From contig NC_079875.1 in assembly GCF_029227915.1 (NCBI RefSeq), positions 16,237,001 to 16,301,000 on the forward strand: a stretch of DNA of 64,000 bases. Direction: 5' to 3'. Shown piece by piece: positions 56,467 to 64,000 of the stretch (positions are counted from its first letter, which is position 1; every line of letters starts with the position of its first letter). Below the pieces are notes generated by a model. The model had not been told where the DNA came from. It did no database searches and saw only the letters and a program-made list of their open reading frames with translations. Both the position numbers and the translations under genes were made by a program. The DNA is from Hydractinia symbiolongicarpus. Taxonomy: Eukaryota > Cnidaria > Hydrozoa > Anthoathecata > Hydractiniidae.

Positions 56467-56670
56467 TTAGGATTTTACAATTATTGCATAGCTACTGACC
56501 TTCTTTAACTTTTCTTTTTTTAATTTCTGTCGATCTTTTCCATAGTGGCAATCCAAATACCTTCTTCCTAATACCATATATGGCACACCAGTAACATCCC
56601 AATAAATTTTATGGGCTTTCTCGTGTAGATCTAAACAGCGAAGACACAAAAAATGAATAATTACTTGCAT
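56467..56670 (-). pseudogene. Fragment resembling a CARF/ALS2CR8-type domain
   Basis: A 67-aa minus frame contains AHKIYWDVTGVPYMVLGRRY, then LDCHYGKDRQKLKKEKLKK. The C-x-(Y/F)-G-x-DR followed by a Lys-rich helix resembles CARF-like domains that occur in invertebrate transposon-derived proteins. There is no partner domain nearby, so it is likely a relic of a larger gene. Memory-based resemblance only. Confidence 0.35.
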
Positions 56671-57557
56671 ATACAGCTAGTACATTTGTGTAAACTACCT
56701 CCGAGTTATAATTCAAATTTTTTTTGAAAAATACTCTGATTTTTCATTTTGTGGTTTTTATAGGAAGGAAAATTTGACTATAGATAACATCTGGACCTAA
56801 TAAGGTGGCACTTGATTTTTCATAAGTGGCATTGCAGCCACTGTAGAGCACATTAGGGCTTCTACTTTCGAAAAGTACACAACTATTTTGCCAATATCTG
56901 TACTAGAATGTACTAGCTGAAGTCCACTAGTCTCACCTAATTAATCATTGTTGATAGTTTGGTTTGCCCACCCACCCACCACTTTTCAATATTTCGTTTT
57001 GTTATTATGTACATCAATCACTTCATCCATTGTCATGGATGTCTACAACTGTTAACGTACCGATTACTCCCGCAATCAACCATTACCTACGTAGCAACCC
57101 GAAAATTGGGCCATCATTAGACATAAGATAAACACCTACTTCTATGACAACAACGATCAACAATGCTAGATGATTTACAACATCACATGGATGGGTCGAT
57201 TGGCACATATACCCAGTGCTCTTGCCTCAAAGTTTTCTCTTTCAACAAATTAGCTGAATGTATTCTCGGATTTTGGTTAACTGGCCTTATATTTTCTGAT
57301 CATTTTCATCATAATTGGCCAACATATTTGAATTTAGCACCAAAATTTAAGGAAACATGCAAAAATATCACGGTCAATCTCTTAAAAAATTTAAATTAAA
57401 TTAAACTTTAAATTAAAATAAATTCTGTTCTAATAATGCTTTGGTATTCTAAATTTCAAGCATTGAAGAAAATCAACAAGATTTTAAGTAAAAAAAGTTA
57501 TATTATAGTTAAAATGTTTTTTACTGTGGTTAGTAGTATCTTTTTACTGATAAGTTT

Positions 57558-57720
57558 AAGTGGCGCCATAGATTAGTGGTTAGCTCTCGGGTCTGCGTAG
57601 CTCAAAAAGAGCATTAAATACTCTAGGACTCTCCATCTAGACCATGGTCCCTCCTGGAAATAATAGACAGGGTATATCCCTGGATACTTTGTGAGGCTAG
57701 CCATGTAAAATATGCATATC
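57558..57720 (+). mobile_element. tRNA-related SINE, plus strand
   Basis: The head GGCGCCATAGATTAGTGGTT (57562-57581) reads like the 5' part of a tRNA with box A (ATTAGTGGTTAGC). Box B is weak. The 3' part (57650-57715) is shared with 25521-25595, showing a family. It ends in ATCTATCTATCAATCTATCT (57717 onward), a typical simple-repeat tail. Confidence 0.6.
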
Positions 57721-57929
57721 TATCTATCAATCTATCTATAAGATCCAAAGAAAAGAGCTTAGCTAGAGCTACTGCTAAGTTAGAAAGTAAAATATATTCT
57801 TATAAAACCCAGCTATAGCTACAAAAATGCTAAACTATACCTATAGCACCAACATTTTTAGTTGTTTCAATAACCAAAAACCGTTGGATGCGATCTGATT
57901 CATGGTTTTTGATGGTGTCGGATACTTGT

Positions 57930-58880
57930 TTGCCATGGTTTAGTTTAGCTCTGAAAGAAACTGCCAAATAAAAACATAGAATACAGTAATTTGAATTTTT
58001 TAAAGTCACAATTTGCATTATTCTATATTCATAACCAGTGAAACAAAACGTCCAAAAATATAAGCATTTGCAGCAATAAAAAAATAATAATAATGTTTTA
58101 AAAGCCCCGTTGGTCGTTATAGATAGATTTAATTTTACCCCCCGGTTTACCATGGGCCGTATCTCACGGAAATAAAGTTTATCAACTGAAAAAAGAAAAC
58201 CAAAGCAAGGAAGGTTGTCTCTTTTTCAAAGTAATCCTGAAAAAAGTTATTTCAAACAATGTTTACTCATCATGTTGTTAAATTAAAGCTGATTTGTTTC
58301 TTTTATTATTTTTGTGTTCTGGGAACGAGGTTGCTTTCTTTTTTAAAAAAAATTATCGAATTCGAATGGTAATTCGAATCTAAAGCGTAAAAAACAAAAC
58401 TGTTGTTGTAGAGCGGCTCTTGTTGTCGAGCGAGTATAAAAAATTTATGTTGTTGTTAGAAATATTTAATACAAAGAAGAAAAACGTAGATGATATAACG
58501 TCAAAAAGAGAACTGATTGGAAATGTATCAGACAATTGTAGCTAGCTATACATTATCAATTTGTTTTCTTTGGGATGAAGCAAAGTTTAGTTATCGAAGT
58601 AAAAAACTGATTGGACTTTTATCCAGAGAACACTCAATCAAGTCTAGATATATTCTTAGGATATTCTTACCTTCTGACCTATTGTTCAGAGTATTTTCTT
58701 ACTAAAAAAGTGCTTCTTAAAGAAATTATTTTCTGGTTCAAGACACAACAACAAACTCAATATTTAAGGAAAATTTAGCTCTGATAGAAACGGCCAAATA
58801 TTGCTCACAATCTGCATTATATTTATAACCGCTAAAACAAAACCTTTCAAAAATATAAGCAGGTCCAACAATAAATAAGA
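57930..58880. repeat. Two diverged copies of a dispersed repeat
   Basis: 57930-58090 and 58770-58880 share TTTAGCTCTGA, GAAAC(T/G)GCCAAATA, then (A/T)TTGCATTAT-type, ATAACC, AAACAAAAC and AAAAATATAAGCA blocks in the same order. A partial third match (TTTAGCTGGAAGCGTGTAAA) is at 61590. Non-coding. Confidence 0.6.
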
Positions 58881-59239
58881 TATATAAAAATGCAAAGGGT
58901 CTAACAGAATCGAAGGTGTCTAACAACGGTTATGTAAAAAGCTAAATCTGCTAAACTTGCTTTGCAATGTCAGAAGTATATACCAGGGGAACTAGTATAC
59001 CAGACATTAGAAATCGTTAAGTCCCACAAAAAAGTTTATTGCTAAATATCCACAATGCACAGTTTGTAATGCATCATAGCAAATCAGCTATTTAGTCTAT
59101 TGTATTCAGCAACCCTTCCAGTGCACAAACGTTCCGTGCAAGATAACAATGCAACGTTTTCGAATTTAAAAATCGAATAATGTTTCAAACGATCATAGCG
59201 AAACAGATGAACTTCTGACCCTGATATATCAGTTCGGGA

Positions 59240-59640
59240 GATGACACTAAAAGGGAAACAATTTCCCATGTTTTATAGGGAAATTCCCATGTCATACCGG
59301 GAAATGGTTTCCCATATATATAGAAAACTCTTTCCTAAACTATTTTTTTTGATTTTAACTTGGGTTTCTCTTTTGGGAAACCGTTACCCATTCTCAGAAC
59401 CATTTTACGGAATTGCAGAAAGAGGCTACAATAATTTTTTTTCTTTCGGTGAAAATTCGCGGGAAAATATTCCCTTTCTATTGGTTAAAAATTTGTAGTG
59501 CGCTTGTTAATCAGCTCATGCGCAGATTCCTTTTTATTTTGGTGGTTTCCATAATGGGAAACCATTGCCGTATTTCTGGCCTGTTTGGGGTAAAGGTTTC
59601 CCAAATGGGAAACCGTTTCCTAAATAGACCATTTCCGAGA
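59240..59640. repeat. Cluster of GGGAAAC/GTTTCCC direct and inverted motifs
   Basis: At least eight motifs occur in both orientations, often as small dyads: GGGAAATTCCC, GGGAAATGGTTTCCC, GGGAAACCGTTACCC, and a perfect 20-bp palindrome at 59595-59614 with arms GGTTTCCCA/TGGGAAACC. No gene recognised; a chance ORF (59413-59721) crosses it. Confidence 0.7.
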
Positions 59641-60239
59641 TTATGCGCCATTATGAATCTGCGGAACTTAGTGGTGCAAGTTGAACTTTGGACTTCACGT
59701 TTTATTCAGTCTTTTGCCTAACGGAACTGGAACAGTTTTGCTTTTTGTTATCTGTTTTTATCTTCTTGATATTATTTTATGATGTATATTTTGAAAAATA
59801 CTTTTATTAGGCACTTATCTGTACTTTTAATTTCTTTTTGTACAATAAAGGCAACTTAATATATCCTAAAAACCTTTAAACTAGCTATATAATTAGTATA
59901 TAATTGATGCTTGGTTAAAGGTGATTTCATTGTATATTTAGAAATTGTGTTAAAATTGTGAAGCTGCTTTGTGCAATATATAAAGATATTGGCATTGGAT
60001 TTTTAACTTGGTTTATACTTTACTTTAGAGAGAAATTTTGGATATCGGAAATACCTTACTGGATTTGGACTTGAACTTTGTTTTTGAATTTGTAAAGAAA
60101 TGTTTAAGTTGTAGTATTTGTGAAGATCTAGAGAGTTATAATCCATTGTCAAAATATTTGTCAAAACTCTACAATGTTATCTATTCCTAAAGTGAAACTT
60201 AAGCTCGCAAAATAATCTGGCTTCTTCTCTATGATAGTG

Positions 60240-60320
60240 TAAAAAAATTCAATAAACTGCCCATAGAGATACGGTGAAGAGAGTCAGTCGCAAATTTTAG
60301 GAATAGAGTCATTAGTCATT
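60240..60320 (+). mobile_element. Short LINE 3'-end relic
   Basis: One frame with a stop reads KKFNKLPIEIR, then SVANFRNRVISHFN, the pattern at the C-terminal end of many LINE ORF2 proteins (W/F-N-x-LP-x-(E/S)-(I/L)R, then F(K/R)-x-(R/K)). Very short; distinct from the 5629 copy. Confidence 0.35.
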
Positions 60321-61719
60321 TTAATTGCAAATAATTTTTATTATTTTTATAATTTTGTTTTTCTGTGATAATTACACTAATCTGTATGTTTGTCCCTTGA
60401 TTCGTCTTAAACACTCCTATCTTTGAGTCTTTCAAGAGTTGTATTAGAAAGAATACCTGTCTTTCTTTTCTGCTTTCGCTATTGCCATATAATTTTTTGT
60501 ACGCCTCCCTTATTGAAAAAAATCAAAAAGGGAAAAATGTAGAAATTAGTTTACTAGACTACAGTGGTATTCAATTTTTTGTTTTTCTATGTTATTTGTT
60601 TCTGTTGCAATGTATATTTCACATGATGTTTTGTTATATATATATACATATGTTTTTTATTGGTTTCTTTATCAGGACACGCAATTATAGCAGTAATTTA
60701 TTACTAAAGTGTAAATATTTTTGATAAATAAATAAATTATCCTGTGAAGCTCGTTTGAGTTATTGGCATAATAAGTTCCATTGCAGAAAAAGCTCTGGCG
60801 ATTAACTCAACTATTACTCAGTCCACGAACGGACAAGAAGTCAGTCAGCTGCCTCACACTAAGTTCTAAAAAATCTTCATACATTGTAAGAGGCATAATT
60901 CGATCGTAAAAATATGTTTAAAGTTGATTAAATATCCACTCAGAGTTAAATTTTAAATGTATTAAATAGGAGTCAAAAATAATAATAAAACACACTCAGT
61001 ATTACCTACGTCCTACACGTGTATTTAATTGCTATTTATAATTTATTAATAGATCAAAGCAATACGCCTAAATGGATGTTGTCTGGTGTTATCAATGTTA
61101 CTTAGATAAAAACATTACGAAGACCTAAACACGCTAATAGTGTATACAAAACTCGTTTCTTTTTGTTTGTTTTAAGAGAGTTTTCTACTACAACATATAG
61201 GGTTCAAAGTTCAACTTGCACCACCAGGCTTCGAAAATCCATAATGGCACATAATCTCCGAAATGGTCTATGGGTAGTGGTTTCCCTTTTGGACTCCAGT
61301 CCTGAACTGTATAGCTAGCTATATTCTTACAAAAAAAGTTCTTAACTTTCTGGACAAATACTATACTCATTATTCTGAATATATTCTTAGCATGTCCATG
61401 TCCTGAAAATATATAATGCCTTAATAAAATAAAGCATGCTATAAATAGCCCATAGTTAATGGCAAATTCTTTTTATATTTTAACAAACAATCGAGGTTGG
61501 ACATAATCTTAAGATATTCTTAACTGACGCTAAGTATATTCTTACAAAAAATATGTTCAGGCTGAAGACAAAACATATTTAAGGGAAAGTTTAGCTGGAA
61601 GCGTGTAAACGGCTTAAAAACTTTATTCACCTAAATTCATTTCTCTACCAGATATATAATCTAAATAACACACCTGCTTCCCTTTCGCTTTCTCAGTAGG
61701 CCGCTGAATCTGTTTTGTT

Positions 61720-62240
61720 ATGATTCGCACATGTCCGTTTCCTGTAGGCATTGCACGAAATGTTACTGTTTATTTCACGCTGCCGAATAACAGATATTTT
61801 GTTATCTTACCCCAAGTAGGGCAAATTTCTTCAAAGTAAAACATTTTTTAACTCATCCTACTGAAGATTTTAGACCAAGTTTGTCTGTTTTTAGACTGTT
61901 TTATTGATCACTCCGTCACATAACCTGAATTCTTCTGAAAATTTGACGTTGCAATGTTCATTCATTGTGTTAGCTGTTAAAAAGGACGGCGAATTTGATA
62001 TCGTGCTCCCACAAATACTCCTTTTTCAATGCTCGACTTTTTGCTTTTTTTTTCATACTTGCGCTACGTAGGGTGAAAGCACTCGGTGTAGGGACAAACA
62101 GTTTTATCCGACTTTGTATAACACTTAACTTTCTACGTGCGACCACATTATTTTGTTTAGATTTTACATAAAAATGCACAGCACATACGTTCACAGCTTC
62201 ACGTTGGCTTGTTTACAATACAAGATTTTTCACCCTAGTT
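61720..62240. repeat. ~0.5 kb dispersed repeat, copy 2 (partner 25690-26780)
   Basis: Shares with 25690-26780, in order, TGTAGGCATTGCACGAAATG, GATCACTCCGTCACATAA, TACATAAAAATGCAC and GGCTTGTTTACAATA. It ends about 240 bp before the THAP gene start. Confidence 0.6.
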
Positions 62241-62340
62241 TGCTATTTTATTTATGTTCTAAACTCAAGTACACATTTGAAATATTCTCAGATCCGTTAG
62301 TTGGGCTACATAGACACCGGCTCACAGTTTCAAAAAATTA

Positions 62341-62386
62341 CTGCGCGCGCATATCACAACATTACGTAATACATATGCGCGCGCAG
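62341..62386. promoter_or_regulatory. GC-rich palindrome upstream of the THAP gene
   Basis: 14-bp arms CTGCGCGCGCATAT (62341-62354) and ATATGCGCGCGCAG (62373-62386) are exact reverse complements. An inner ATTACGTAAT palindrome lies at 62361-62370. The GCGCGC runs stand out in AT-rich DNA. It is ~100 bp upstream of the start codon, so it could be a dimeric transcription-factor site or an internal terminal-repeat feature of a transposon. Confidence 0.7.
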
Positions 62387-62483
62387 AAAAGGCAGTAAAG
62401 TATCTTTCGCTCAGGGAAGTCAAAGGCAAAGAACGTTTTATTTCAGAACTTATACTTAGATTTTTCAAGAAAATTTGGTTATA

Positions 62484-64000
62484 ATGGATCCACCAAGTAA
62501 AAAAAGAAAACGATCAGTGACGTGTGCGGTTTTGAATTGTGCCAACAGCGAGTACAACCTTGAAGTTTGGAGAGATAACATCTGTGATGTTCACAATGTT
62601 ATCAGACGTTCTGATGCATGCTCATGTAAAGAACCTTACAGGTGAGAAAATATTTTACACAAGATTAAGTGTTTATAGCCAGAAACTAGCAGTAACTAGC
62701 AAATACCAAAGGCAATAAAGGGTAGCTTTTAGGTCTTGCTAAAGGGCTAGCTAGCTAAGTATATAGCTATATATATTTATATATTTATATATATAGCTAG
62801 AGCTATATATATATACTATTTTTTTGTTTTTATTTTTAGCTTGTTCACCTTTCCTTCTAAAACCAAGAGAGCTGATGCTCATAATAAATGGAGGCAACTT
62901 ATTAATCGTGCCAGCCCAAAAAATCCAGCAAAATTGATGACAGCTAGACCCAAACAACGGGTTTGTTCCAAACATTTTGTTGGAGGGGAACTATCATACG
63001 AGCATCCTTATCCAACTCTATGTCTTGGTTATGAATCAGCTTCAAGGACTGAGAAGTTTGTACCCTCTGCAACACGTCGACGAAAGTTGTCATACTCAAC
63101 ATCGTCATCAAAAAAACAAACATCTAAAACGGAGAAAGTGGATCCCAATATTGAAAGTCCTTGTATTAGTAGCGTAGCATCAAACAGTGACATTAATATT
63201 GATATTCAAAGTCCTGGTACTAGCATTGAATCTTGTATTTCTTCACCATTACCAGAGTTATTGTCACCTAATAGTACAGTATCATCTATGTTTTCACCCC
63301 CACAAGAGATGATTTCACCTAACCTTGTTTCACATCAAGATAATGCAGATTTTATAGTTTCGGATTCAACTAAGGAAAGAGAATTACTTTTAAATTCACT
63401 CTCTGAAAATATCTTGAAACTAAAGGCCAAAAACAAACTTTTAAAGAAAAAAATCAAGTCACTTACCACAACAAAAAATTTATTTAAAAATCAATTCAAT
63501 AAACAATCTGCCACCCTTAATATGTTACATAAATCTGTTAACAATTGTTCATGCAAGTTACCTTTATATAAAAGTCTATTAAAATCAGATAAAAAATGTG
63601 ACTTTTACACTGGTATTATAACTCTCAAATTATTTGAGCACCTACATGACATAATAACACCTTTGGTTCGCAGAAGATGGAGAGGTGTTAAAAAAACTTC
63701 AACTGGCATATTTCGTAATTTTAAAAAAATACCCAAGAGATTTGGCCCTGCTCGAAAGTTATGCAGCAAAGATGAATTTCTTTTATTTTTAATGAAACTG
63801 AGACTTGGTTTACTAAATGAAGATTTGGCAGACCGTTTTAGTATTTCAGAAGGTTTAGTCAGTGGTATTATAGCATCTTGGCTTAAAGCTTCTTCGTCTG
63901 TTTTATCCAATATGGTTGAGGTTCCGGAAAAAGGCAATATCACAGCAACTTTACCAGAAAGATTCAAATCAATGCCTGACATTCATTCTATTTTAGATGC
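62484..64000 (+). CDS. THAP-type zinc-finger protein with transposase HTH (3' end beyond window)
   Basis: Exon 1 62484-62641 (phase 2) and exon 2 62840 to beyond 64000, open to the edge: at least 439 aa. It starts MDPPSKKRKRSV (basic, NLS-like). The THAP C2CH ligands are Cys14, Cys19, Cys95 and His98 (VTCAVLNC ... RVCSKHF), followed later by KFVPSA. The Cys19-Cys95 gap is longer than usual because of an insert with W-x4-C-x2-H and a C-x-C (DACSCKEPY). Next come a Ser/Pro-rich linker, a Lys-rich coiled-coil-like stretch (about 63375-63490), and CSKDEFLLFLMKLRLGLLNE with EDLADRFSISEGLVSGIIAS, an HTH_Tnp_4 motif that normally precedes a DDE_Tnp_4 nuclease. The DDE part would lie past the window. 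Either an intact transposon of an ISL2EU/Harbinger-like type or a domesticated gene. Confidence 0.8.

Noticed and set aside
59413-59721. 102-aa ORF over the GGGAAAC cluster
   Set aside because: Openness follows from the repeated motif; no protein-like pattern.
63605-63982. 125-aa minus-strand ORF at the right edge
   Set aside because: Shadow of the THAP/HTH coding exon on the plus strand, which has clear domain conservation.

Overview
This is an AT-rich, intron-rich, repeat-rich eukaryotic window. Its gene set points to an invertebrate metazoan, most likely a cnidarian and plausibly a hydrozoan: a SIRT6-type sirtuin, a mitochondrial enoyl-CoA isomerase, a tandem antistasin-domain protein, a CD109/TEP thioester protein, Penelope and LINE remnants, and a THAP/HTH transposase of a kind common in cnidarian genomes. 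The phylum call is inference from family knowledge; no taxonomic search was possible.

Layout. (1) 201-3349: a compact element bounded by ~45-50 bp imperfect terminal inverted repeats. It carries closely packed intronless ORFs unlike the rest of the window: a decayed SWIM-finger segment, a Lys/Arg-rich protein, a SAP-like protein, a probable OB-fold single-strand-DNA-binding protein, and a six-repeat ankyrin protein resembling large-DNA-virus ankyrin proteins. (2) 3350-6500: intergenic DNA with a LINE 3' end. (3) 6502-7338: intronless ECI1. (4) 9155-13384: seven-exon SIRT6, preceded at ~8401-8473 by a decayed duplicate of its first coding exon. (5) 13.4-17.1 kb: intergenic, with a 105-bp tandem duplication and two tRNA-derived SINEs. 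(6) 17128-22710: a secreted IGFBP-N plus antistasin-repeat gene of 13 intact exons, all joined by phase-1 introns, grown by duplication of a three-exon block, with three dead exons still in place. (7) 22.7-30.1 kb: intergenic repeats. (8) 30116-53349: a 30-exon CD109/alpha-2-macroglobulin-family thioester gene whose splices join in frame to 1437 aa. (9) 53.4-62.4 kb: a repeat-dense stretch with a hairpin element, a frameshifted Penelope-like GIY-YIG remnant, SINEs and dispersed repeats. (10) 62484-64000: the start of an open THAP plus HTH_Tnp_4 transposase-type gene that runs off the window.

All clearly cellular genes lie on the plus strand and look independent. Two encode secreted proteins with extracellular or defence-type domains (antistasin-type inhibitor, thioester protein); the others are a mitochondrial beta-oxidation enzyme and a nuclear NAD-dependent deacylase. 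The most unusual items are the 201-3349 element, the antistasin exon-block expansion with its dead exons, and the THAP gene with an extra Cys/His insert.

Exon boundaries were read by eye from GT/AG sites, reading-frame phase and family conservation; no transcript data were available.
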